From the NCBI GenBank assembly GCA_023432995.1, contig JAEZES010000082.1, forward strand, positions 1 to 14,046: a DNA stretch of 14,046 nt, given 5' to 3'. Under the pieces are notes generated by a model. It did no database searches. It was not told where the DNA came from and saw only the letters and a program-made list of their open reading frames with translations. Below are positions 7,934-14,046 of this stretch, piece after piece. The stretch comes from Pseudomonadota bacterium (GTDB lineage Bacteria; Pseudomonadota; Alphaproteobacteria; Sphingomonadales; Sphingomonadaceae). Positions within the stretch are counted from its first letter, which is position 1. Each line of letters starts with the position of its first letter. The position numbers and the translations under genes were made by a program.

Positions 7934-8006
7934 GAAAATAGGGACAGTCCCTGTTTCTGAGGAAAAGAGGGACTGTCCCTATTTTCTCACTGTCCCTATT
8001 TTCTCA
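7934..8006. repeat. Inverted and tandem GGGACAGTCCC repeat element
   Basis: A perfect 19-bp inverted repeat has arms at 7934-7952 (GAAAATAGGGACAGTCCCT) and 7968-7986, around a 15-nt loop that itself holds a TTTC/GAAA mini-stem. On the minus strand the 17-mer TGAGAAAATAGGGACAG occurs twice in tandem (8006-7990 and 7989-7973). It lies between convergent genes and could act as a bidirectional terminator. It is AT-rich against very GC-rich surroundings. The pattern resembles dispersed palindromic repeats linked with REP-associated tyrosine transposases, although no such transposase is in the window. The TGA of the first 17-mer copy is the stop codon of the DUF885 gene. Confidence 0.85.
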
Positions 8007-9290
8007 GAGGTCCTTGGGTAGCGTCGGCTCGCTGAGGATCCGCCGCATCCGCTCCCAGCGCGCTTCCGGCGAGACGCCGGCCGCCTCGACGTGGGCGCGG
8101 ACCATCTCGAGGCCGAGGCCGTAATTGATGATGTAGCTGCGGTAGGTCTTGGCGAAGTCGATCGTCTGCGCCGCGCGCTCGGGAGAAGCCAGCTGGTAGC
8201 GCTGGGTCAGCGCGATCGCTTCGGCCTCGTCGATCTCGCCGGCGAGCAGCCGCGCGGCGATCGTGTAGCCGGCCGGGCGCAGCTGCGCGGTCAGCTCGGC
8301 GAGCTCGAGGTAGCGTGCGAGGTCCGCCGCCGGCAGCCCAGCGAGCGGGGCGAGCACGTCGCGGTCGAACGCGAGCCCCTCGTCGCCCGGGAACGCCAGC
8401 TCGATGCCGTAGTTGGCCGAGCCCTCGGCGAGCAGCGACTGCGGCGAATACAGCGGGTAGACCGTGAACTCGATCCACCCGCGTCCTTCGACCAGCTGCT
8501 GCTCGAGCAGCGCGTTGTAGACGTGGTGTCCCGGATAGCCTTCGTGGCAGCCGAGGTCCCGCGCACGCTCGATCCGCACCGGCAGGTCGGTGTTGATCTC
8601 GATCTTCGAGTGGAAGCCACCCTGGTACCAGTTGTAGCCGCTCCACGACTTGTCGGTCACCAGCGCGAGATCGAATCGCTCGCCCTCGGGCAGGTCGAAA
8701 TGCGCGAGCGTGCGCCGGCGGCATTCGGCGATCCCGGCGTCCATCACCGCCTTGAGCTTGTCCGCGGGAATGTCGAACCGGCTGCGGAAGGCGTCGATCC
8801 GCTGCCACAGCGGCCCCTCGCCTGGCACCAGCGCGTCGATCCTCGCGATCAGCGGGTCGAACGAGGCCAGCTCGGGCAGCTCGGGCCGTACGCCGAACAG
8901 CCCCTCGGCCTCGTCCTCGAACGACAAGGCTTCGCCCTGCATCATCCTCAGGCGCGTCTCCGCGGCGACGAGCTGGGCGTCGAGGAACGCCGCGCGCCGC
9001 GCGTCGAGGCTGCCGTCCTCGGGTTCCGCCTGCGCGATCCGTCCGCGAAGCGCGGCCACCCGCTCGGCTAACTGCGGAAGGTCGTTCGCCGCCGCTTCGG
9101 CTTCAGCCTGCGCCTGGATCTCGGGCGGACCGTAGTAGGCATCGATGTAGCCGTCCTCCTTCTCGCCGATGGTCAGCTGCAGCAACAGGTAGTCGCGCGC
9201 GATCGCGTCGAGGTCGCCGGCGGGGTCGGAGGATTGGCCGCAGGCGCCAAGGGCGAGAGCGGCCATCGCCGCGATGAGTATGCGGATCAT
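8004..9290 (-). CDS. DUF885-type lipoprotein, putative metallopeptidase-like
   Basis: The 428-aa product starts with a lipoprotein signal (MIRILIAAMAALALGAC, lipobox LGAC, Cys17), so it should be membrane-anchored on the periplasmic side. It carries CHEGYPGHH (His249, Glu250, His255, His256), the HExxPGHH-like motif of DUF885 proteins. Downstream is LAEGSANYGIE with Glu289, a plausible third metal ligand. This arrangement suggests a zinc-dependent peptidase-like enzyme. The family has few tested members, so the substrate is unknown. A helical region rich in Ala and Glu occupies about 25-120. The start coincides with the lipoprotein signal; no clear Shine-Dalgarno sequence is seen. The last residues, LPKDL, are followed by a stop codon lying within the intergenic repeat element, so the original 3' end may have been altered. 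The gene is divergent from the flavoprotein gene at 9355. Confidence 0.82.
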   Translation of the reverse strand: MIRILIAAMAALALGACGQSSDPAGDLDAIARDYLLLQLTIGEKEDGYIDAYYGPPEIQAQAEAEAAANDLPQLAERVAALRGRIAQAEPEDGSLDARRAAFLDAQLVAAETRLRMMQGEALSFEDEAEGLFGVRPELPELASFDPLIARIDALVPGEGPLWQRIDAFRSRFDIPADKLKAVMDAGIAECRRRTLAHFDLPEGERFDLALVTDKSWSGYNWYQGGFHSKIEINTDLPVRIERARDLGCHEGYPGHHVYNALLEQQLVEGRGWIEFTVYPLYSPQSLLAEGSANYGIELAFPGDEGLAFDRDVLAPLAGLPAADLARYLELAELTAQLRPAGYTIAARLLAGEIDEAEAIALTQRYQLASPERAAQTIDFAKTYRSYIINYGLGLEMVRAHVEAAGVSPEARWERMRRILSEPTLPKDL

Positions 9291-9318
9291 CGGCGCGAGA
9301 TCGGCTTGCAGGCGCGAT

Positions 9319-9339
9319 CAGTCAATGAAAGGATGACTG
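9319..9339. promoter_or_regulatory. Candidate operator between divergent genes
   Basis: An exact inverted repeat CAGTCA-N9-TGACTG sits in the 64-bp gap between the DUF885 gene and the flavoprotein gene. It lies just upstream of the latter's ribosome binding site (AGGAGAGGG, 9342-9350). Its position would let a dimeric regulator affect both genes. The arms are only 6 bp, no regulator gene is adjacent, and chance is possible. Confidence 0.25.
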
Positions 9340-9354
9340 CGAGGAGAGGGAACG

Positions 9355-10539
9355 ATGGCCACCGCCGCGCATCCGGGAGGCGAACCGCTGGCGGCGGAGC
9401 GGATCCTCGCCAACGCCCGTGCGATGGCGCCCGCGATCGCCGAGCGCTGGGCTGAGATCGAGGCGCTGCGCCGCCTGCCCGCCGACCTCGTCGCCGAGCT
9501 GCGCGCCGCCGGGTTCTTCCGCATGGGCCGCAGCCGGGCGAAGGGCGGGCCGCAGATGACGCTCGTGCAGCATCTCGAGGTGATCGAGGTCCTCGCCCAC
9601 GCCGACCCCTCGGTCGGCTGGTGCGTCAAGATCGGCACCGACAGCGGGCTGATCGCCGAGTTCCTGCCGCCCGCGGCCTCGGCCCGGCTGTTGCCGCACC
9701 CCGACATGGTCACCGCCGGCCAGTTCACCACCGGCCACGGCAAGCTCGAGCCGGTCGAGGGCGGCTACATGCTCAACGGGCGCTTCCCGTTCGGCAGCGG
9801 GATCACCCACGCCGACGTGGTGATGAGCGGCGGGGTGATCACCCGCGACGGCCAGCTGGTGTTCGGCGACAACGGCCTGCCCGAAGGTCGCCTCGCCTTC
9901 TGCCGCGCCGACGCGCTGGCGATCGAGGACACCTGGCACACCCACGGCCTGCGCGGCAGCGGCAGCCATCACTACCGCGCCGAGAACGTGTTCGTGCCCG
10001 AAGACCAGGTGCTGCGGATCGAGGAGGCGATGTTCGCGGACCGCGATCCGCTATACTCGAGCGGGTTCAACTGGGTGACGACGATGGCCGCGGTCCCGCT
10101 CGGCACCGCGCGCCGGGCGATCGACGAGGCGAAGGAGCGCGTGCTCGCGCGCTGGTGGGGCAAGCCGCGGCAGGACATGGCCGACACCGTCCAGGCGCGC
10201 GAGGCGATCGCCGCGGCCGAGACCGCGTGGGGCGCCGCGCAGGCCTTCCTCTACCGCGCGGCGGAAGAGTTCTGGGCCGAGCTCGAGGCCGGCACGCCGA
10301 AGGTCGAGACCAAGGGGCGCCTCGCCCTCGCCAACGTCAACTGCTTCCGCATGGCCGCCGAGGTCACTCGCCGTCTGTTCGACCTGATCGGCGCCAACGT
10401 GATCTTCGACGGCTCGCCGCTCGAACGCCTCGCCCGCGACGCGCTGACGCTCAACCAGCACATGATCGTCGCCCAGCCGGCGGTGGAGACATATGGGGCG
10501 ATGATGCTGGGGCGCGAGCACCCGTCGCCGCTCTACTGA
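9355..10539 (+). CDS. Acyl-CoA dehydrogenase-fold flavoprotein (monooxygenase-like)
   Basis: The 394-aa product has the acyl-CoA dehydrogenase fold. An N-terminal helical domain (LRRLPADLVAELRAAGFFRM) is followed by a middle beta domain with GHGKLEPVEGGYMLNGRFPFGSG, then RGSGSHHYRAENVFVPEDQV. A C-terminal helical bundle includes VPLGTARRAIDEAKE and ends LYGREHPSPLY-like (MLGREHPSPLY). The combination of RFPFGSG, RGSGSHHY and a long C-terminal bundle fits the group D flavin monooxygenase/HsaA/DszC-like branch better than true acyl-CoA dehydrogenases. Those enzymes use reduced flavin made by a separate reductase. No flavin reductase gene is present here, so a partner would have to be encoded elsewhere. 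The substrate cannot be named. The start has a strong AGGAGAGGG site. The stop overlaps the convergent membrane-protein gene by 7 bp. Confidence 0.85.
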   Translation: MATAAHPGGEPLAAERILANARAMAPAIAERWAEIEALRRLPADLVAELRAAGFFRMGRSRAKGGPQMTLVQHLEVIEVLAHADPSVGWCVKIGTDSGLIAEFLPPAASARLLPHPDMVTAGQFTTGHGKLEPVEGGYMLNGRFPFGSGITHADVVMSGGVITRDGQLVFGDNGLPEGRLAFCRADALAIEDTWHTHGLRGSGSHHYRAENVFVPEDQVLRIEEAMFADRDPLYSSGFNWVTTMAAVPLGTARRAIDEAKERVLARWWGKPRQDMADTVQAREAIAAAETAWGAAQAFLYRAAEEFWAELEAGTPKVETKGRLALANVNCFRMAAEVTRRLFDLIGANVIFDGSPLERLARDALTLNQHMIVAQPAVETYGAMMLGREHPSPLY

Positions 10540-11069
10540 CTGGGCCTGGCCCTCCCTGCAAACGCGCCGGCCAGGAACCCACCGATCGCCGACGCCGGTA
10601 GCAAGAAGTAGGCAATCTCCGGCCGGCCCGACAGGGCGAGGAAGAAGCCGCCAGCCCAGAGAGCCGCGAATTCGAGGTCGCCGAGACGGCCGGCGCCAAC
10701 ATCAACCAGCCGCAAGCCCAGGCCTATGAGCGCGTGGACCACACCGGCAGCGACACCGGACAACGCAAACTGTCGCCGCGTTCCAGCGGATCGAACGCAG
10801 AGCCAGAAGGCGATCCCGAGAAACAACGCCGCACCCGGCAACCCGAAATAGATCGAGAGAAATAAAGTCAGAAGCCATCCCACGGGATGAATGATCTCGA
10901 GGAGCTTGTCCGGTGGTGCGCCATTGACCACGTCCGCGACGATCACTCCCGCTTGCGTGACGAGGGTCGTGACGAAGACTGCAATCACTGCTGCCAGAAC
11001 AAGGGTTGCGAAGGCGCGCGAGGCCTCGAGAGTCGACTCAGCCAAGTCCCGCGCTTTCGAGCGCCGCAT
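10533..11069 (-). CDS. Unrecognised polytopic membrane protein
   Basis: The 178-aa product has about five hydrophobic segments, near residues 20-47, 63-92 (possibly two helices), 101-122, 133-147 and 152-172. It has a basic N-terminus (MRRSKAR) and a basic C-terminal tail. I recognise no family. Its start overlaps the end of dapA by 32 bp and is preceded by a modest AAGGCGG, so it is probably translated from the dapA transcript. A TTG at 11045 is a possible alternative start. Its 3' end overlaps the convergent flavoprotein gene by 7 bp. By eye, base composition around 10790-11030 is less GC-rich than in the neighbours, which may reflect a different origin. It occupies the place next to dapA where smpB is often found in related bacteria. 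Confidence that it is a real gene rests on its clear membrane pattern. Confidence 0.72.
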   Translation of the reverse strand: MRRSKARDLAESTLEASRAFATLVLAAVIAVFVTTLVTQAGVIVADVVNGAPPDKLLEIIHPVGWLLTLFLSIYFGLPGAALFLGIAFWLCVRSAGTRRQFALSGVAAGVVHALIGLGLRLVDVGAGRLGDLEFAALWAGGFFLALSGRPEIAYFLLPASAIGGFLAGAFAGRARPSQ

Positions 11070-11922
11070 CGACCGCCTTGCGCCCGGCCTCGCTGCACGG
11101 CGCGATCGGCAGGCGCGTCTCTGCCGTCAGCCAATCGTGCAGCTTGGACAACGCGTACTTGGTCGGCGCCGGGCTGGCGTCCGCGAACAGGGCCTTGTGC
11201 AGCGGGAACAGCGTCTCGTTGAGCGCGCGCGCGCGAACGTAATCGCCCGCGGCCGCGGCGGCGTGGAACTCGGCGCAGAGCTTCGGCGCGACGTTGGCGG
11301 TGACCGAGATGCAACCGACCTGCCCGAGCACGTAGCCGGCGAGCGCCAGCGGGTCGTCGCCCGAGAGCTGGTTGAACCCGGCGCCGAGCGCGGCGCAGTG
11401 CTGGACCACCCGCTGCAGGTCGCCGCTCGCGTCCTTGAGCGAAACGATCTTGTCCGGGTGCTTCTTCGCCAGCGCGATCACCGTCGCCGGCAGGATGTCG
11501 GTCACCGTGCGCCCGGGCACGTTGTACAGCACGATCGGCAAGCGCGAGTTCTCGGCGAGGTACGTGAAGTGCGCGATCAGCCCCTCCTGGCTCGGCCGGT
11601 TGTAATACGGCGCGACGCACAACCCGGCGGCGACGCCGCCGAGCTCCTCGCAGAACTTCAGGTGGTCGAGCGCCACCTGGGTGTCGTTCGAGCCGCAGCC
11701 GGCGATCACCGGCACCCGGCCCGCCGCCTGCTCGACGCACAGCTCGATCACCCGGTGGTGCTCGTCGCGGTCGAGCGTCGCGCTCTCGCCGGTCGTGCCG
11801 CAGGGCACCAGCGCCGAGGAGCCGTGCTCGATCTGCCAGTCGACCAGCCGCCGGAACGCCGCTTCGTCCAACGCCCCGTCGCGAAAAGGAGTCACCAAGG
11901 CCGGAATCGAGCCAGAGAACAT
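11038..11922 (-). CDS. dapA: 4-hydroxy-tetrahydrodipicolinate synthase
   Basis: The 294-aa cytoplasmic enzyme condenses pyruvate with aspartate semialdehyde, the first committed step towards diaminopimelate and lysine. All expected motifs are visible: LVTPF near the N-terminus, CGTTGES (Thr43-Thr44), APYYNRPSQEGL (Tyr107), YNVPGRT (Tyr133 and Arg138) and SLKDASGD with the Schiff-base Lys163. The length is typical of the family. ATG 11922 has a good GGGAG site about 8 nt upstream. The gene is divergent from slt across a 73-bp gap and is followed by an overlapping membrane-protein gene. DapA supplies meso-diaminopimelate for peptidoglycan, so its neighbour slt, a peptidoglycan-cleaving enzyme, acts on the same polymer. 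No lysine-type riboswitch is visible, and the 5' region is too short for one. Confidence 0.97.
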   Translation of the reverse strand: MFSGSIPALVTPFRDGALDEAAFRRLVDWQIEHGSSALVPCGTTGESATLDRDEHHRVIELCVEQAAGRVPVIAGCGSNDTQVALDHLKFCEELGGVAAGLCVAPYYNRPSQEGLIAHFTYLAENSRLPIVLYNVPGRTVTDILPATVIALAKKHPDKIVSLKDASGDLQRVVQHCAALGAGFNQLSGDDPLALAGYVLGQVGCISVTANVAPKLCAEFHAAAAAGDYVRARALNETLFPLHKALFADASPAPTKYALSKLHDWLTAETRLPIAPCSEAGRKAVDAALESAGLG

Positions 11923-11995
11923 TTGCGTCGCTCCCGCGATGAATTAACCGTCGGGAAAGCCCCGTTCACCGCCTGATAAGGAGCAGCCTGCCACG

Positions 11996-13921
11996 ATGTC
12001 CAGCATGGTTCGCGTTCCACTCGTCGCCGCCCTGCTAGCTTCCGCCGTTGCCCTTCCGGCCTCCGCACTGGCGCAGCCGGCCGAGGGCCGCGCCAGCCTC
12101 GTCGCGCAACAGCCGACCCAGGTGGCCTATGCCGTCAGCCGCTGGGAGCAGCTGACCGCGAGCCCGAATTTCACCTTCGACGACTACGCCGGGTTCCTGC
12201 TGACCTACCCAGGCTTTCCCGACGAGAGTGTGCTGCGCGGCCATGCCGAGGCGCGCCTGGCCAGCGAATATGTCGCCGCCGACCGGCTGGTCGCGTTCTT
12301 CGACCGGTTTCCGCCGCAGACCAATGCCGCGCGCGCGCAATACGCGCTCGCGCTGATGGCGATGCGGCCCGCCGCGGCGCGCGAAGCGGCGCGCGCGGCC
12401 TGGCGTGGGGGCCAGATGAGCCAAACCGCGCAGGCGACGCTGCTCGCCACCTTCGGCGCCAGCTTCACCCCGGCCGACCACGATGCGCGGATGGATGCGC
12501 TGCTGTGGCAGCGTGATGCCTTCGGCGCCGCCCAGCAGCTACCGTTGGTCTCTCCCGCGCGCGCGGCGGTGTTCGCCGCCCGGCTCTCGATCATCCAGGG
12601 CGGCGACGGCACGACGTCCGACGCGAGCGCCCAGAGCGATCCCGGCTACCTGTGGAACCGCAGCCGCGAACTGCGCAGCAAGGGCCGCCTGCGCGAAGCC
12701 GACGCGCTGCTCGCCAACCGGCCGCCGCTGGCCTCGGCGCCGCTCAATCCGACCGCGTGGATCGAGGAGCACCTCAACGTTGCCCGGTCGTCGGACTCGC
12801 GCTCGGCGCAACGCATCGCCGCCCGCGCGGCGGAAGCCTTTGCCAGCGAAACCGAGGTTTCCGAGGGCCCCTACAAGCTGCGCGACGACTACACCTCGCT
12901 GATGTGGCTCGGCGGCACCGCGGCGCTGTGGAACCTCGGCGACGGCAACTCCGCGGCGCCGCTGTTCTACCGCTACGGCGCCGCCGCCAAGACCCCGCAG
13001 ACGCGTTCGAAGGGCTTCTTCTGGGCCGGCCACGCGGCGCACCAGGCGGGCAACACCGCGGAGGCGACGCGCTATTACGAGATGGCCGCGGCCTATCCCG
13101 AATACTTCTACGGCCTGCTCGCGCTCGAGCGGCTCGGCCGCTCCGCCCCGATCGGCGGCACGGCCGCGGTCCAGGCGACCGCCGAACAGCGCGCCGCGTT
13201 CCTGGCCAATCCGCTGGTCCAGGCGATGCCCCTGTTCACCGGCAACGCCTACCGCTGGCAGACCAAGCGCAAGTTCTACGTTCAGCTCGCGAACCAGGCC
13301 CAGACCCCGGCCGAGATGCAACTGGTGGGCGAGCTCGCGCAGCAGCTCAACCTGCCCGAGCTGGCGGTGGTGGTCGGCCGGGTCGCGCCCGAGAAGGGCT
13401 TTGCCGGGTTCACGCCGGTCGGCTTCCCGACCGTCACCACGCCCGGCGACGCCGACTGGACCATGGTCCACGCGATCGCGCGCCAGGAGAGCGAGTTCGA
13501 CAACTACCGCACGAGCCATGCCGGGGCGACCGGGCTGATGCAGCTGATGCCCGGCACCGCGCGTGAGCAGGCGGGACGCATCGGGGTCGCCTACATGTCG
13601 GCCTCGCTCAACAGCGACCCGCAGTACAACATCCGCCTCGGCAACGGCTATTTCCAGCGGATGATGAACAGCTACGGCAGCTATCCGCTCGCGGTCGCGG
13701 CCTACAACGCCGGGCCCGGCAACGTGAACAAGTGGCTGCGCGAGAACGGCGACCCGCGCACCGGGGCGATCAGCTGGATCGACTGGATCGAGCGCATCCC
13801 GTTCTTCGAGACCAAGAACTACGTCGCCCGGGTGCTCGAGAACGCGGCCGTATACGAGGCCCTGCACCCCGACCGGGCAACACTCGGCCGCCCGCGGACG
13901 ATCAGCGAATTCCTCCGCTAG
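11996..13921 (+). CDS. slt: Soluble lytic murein transglycosylase
   Basis: The 641-aa product is a periplasmic enzyme of the Slt70 type that cleaves glycan strands between MurNAc and GlcNAc, leaving 1,6-anhydro ends. Its signal peptide is MVRVPLVAALLASAVALPASALAQ. An alpha-superhelical region rich in Ala and repeated short helices covers about 45-450. The SLT catalytic domain (about 470-610) has AIARQESEFD with the catalytic Glu498, the GLMQLMPGTA motif, NIRLGNGYF and AVAAYNAGPGNV, then WIERIPFFETKNYVARV. The length matches the family. The start at 11996 follows AGGAG at 11979-11983, with a rather long 12-nt spacing. ATG 12005 is a possible alternative and would lengthen it further, so 11996 is preferred. 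Two REP-like hairpins follow the stop. Confidence 0.95.
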   Translation: MSSMVRVPLVAALLASAVALPASALAQPAEGRASLVAQQPTQVAYAVSRWEQLTASPNFTFDDYAGFLLTYPGFPDESVLRGHAEARLASEYVAADRLVAFFDRFPPQTNAARAQYALALMAMRPAAAREAARAAWRGGQMSQTAQATLLATFGASFTPADHDARMDALLWQRDAFGAAQQLPLVSPARAAVFAARLSIIQGGDGTTSDASAQSDPGYLWNRSRELRSKGRLREADALLANRPPLASAPLNPTAWIEEHLNVARSSDSRSAQRIAARAAEAFASETEVSEGPYKLRDDYTSLMWLGGTAALWNLGDGNSAAPLFYRYGAAAKTPQTRSKGFFWAGHAAHQAGNTAEATRYYEMAAAYPEYFYGLLALERLGRSAPIGGTAAVQATAEQRAAFLANPLVQAMPLFTGNAYRWQTKRKFYVQLANQAQTPAEMQLVGELAQQLNLPELAVVVGRVAPEKGFAGFTPVGFPTVTTPGDADWTMVHAIARQESEFDNYRTSHAGATGLMQLMPGTAREQAGRIGVAYMSASLNSDPQYNIRLGNGYFQRMMNSYGSYPLAVAAYNAGPGNVNKWLRENGDPRTGAISWIDWIERIPFFETKNYVARVLENAAVYEALHPDRATLGRPRTISEFLR

Positions 13922-13940
13922 CGCGGCGCGGATCGACCAA

Positions 13941-14014
13941 CCCCGTCATCCCGCCGCAAGCCGGGGACCTCGTGGCGATCCCTCGCCCCCGTCATGCCGG
14001 CGAAAGCCGGGACC
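13941..14014. repeat. Two REP-like units with GNRA-loop hairpins after slt
   Basis: Two related units begin CCCCGTCAT at 13941 and 13987, 46 bp apart, and both end near GGGGACC/GGGACC. The second forms CCGGC-GAAA-GCCGG (13997-14010), a 5-bp stem with a GNRA loop. The first has CCCGCC-GCAA-GCCGGG, the same shape with one mismatch. GTCATCCCGGCGAAAGCCGGGA-like sequences are common dispersed intergenic repeats in sphingomonads and relatives. The pair may also limit the 3' end of the slt transcript. Confidence 0.75.
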
Positions 14015-14046
14015 GCGTTCGACAAGCGCGGCGCCAATGGCATGCG

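Noticed and set aside
11944..11949. TTAACC as a CtrA half-site between dapA and slt
   Set aside because: The partner half at the correct N7 spacing is GAAA rather than TTAA, and a lone 6-mer is not enough evidence.
12539..13867. Minus-strand open frame of 442 codons
   Set aside because: It is antisense to slt, which carries the complete SLT motif set; the translation is low-complexity and resembles no family.

Overview
This window looks like a chromosomal segment from an alphaproteobacterium, most likely a member of the Sphingomonadales (Erythrobacteraceae/Sphingomonadaceae type). The reasons are its very high GC content, third codon positions that are nearly all G or C, a CckA-type cell-cycle histidine kinase, and the housekeeping set slt, dapA, smpB. 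No sequence search was possible, so the taxonomy is inference.

Left block (1-3438, all minus strand): smpB, a 280-bp gap, a small DUF2062 membrane protein, and a hybrid sensor kinase recognised as CckA. The kinase overlaps the DUF2062 gene by 4 bp (ATGA) and runs off the left edge inside its receiver domain.

Middle block (about 3439-11069): a cargo-like stretch with mixed orientations. It holds two tandem paralogous secreted S9-family serine peptidases/hydrolases (plus), a small basic protein of the kind often annotated as plasmid stabilisation protein (plus), and an intergenic inverted/tandem repeat element built on GGGACAGTCCC. After these come a DUF885-type lipoprotein with a HExxPGHH metal-binding motif (minus), an acyl-CoA dehydrogenase/flavin monooxygenase-fold protein (plus), and an unrecognised polytopic membrane protein (minus) that overlaps both of its neighbours.

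Right block (11038-13921): dapA (lysine and peptidoglycan precursor synthesis, minus) and a divergent soluble lytic transglycosylase, slt (plus). Two REP-like GNRA-loop hairpins follow slt. In many alphaproteobacteria slt, dapA and smpB are close neighbours. Here dapA and smpB keep the same orientation but lie about 7.6 kb apart, so the middle block reads as an insertion or accumulation of accessory genes in a conserved housekeeping neighbourhood.

I found no CRISPR array, RNA gene, transposase or complete mobile element, and no gene cluster that clearly forms a new system. The most notable points are the sharply C-terminally biased similarity of the S9 pair, the repeat element that supplies the stop codon of the DUF885 gene, and the split dapA/smpB neighbourhood.
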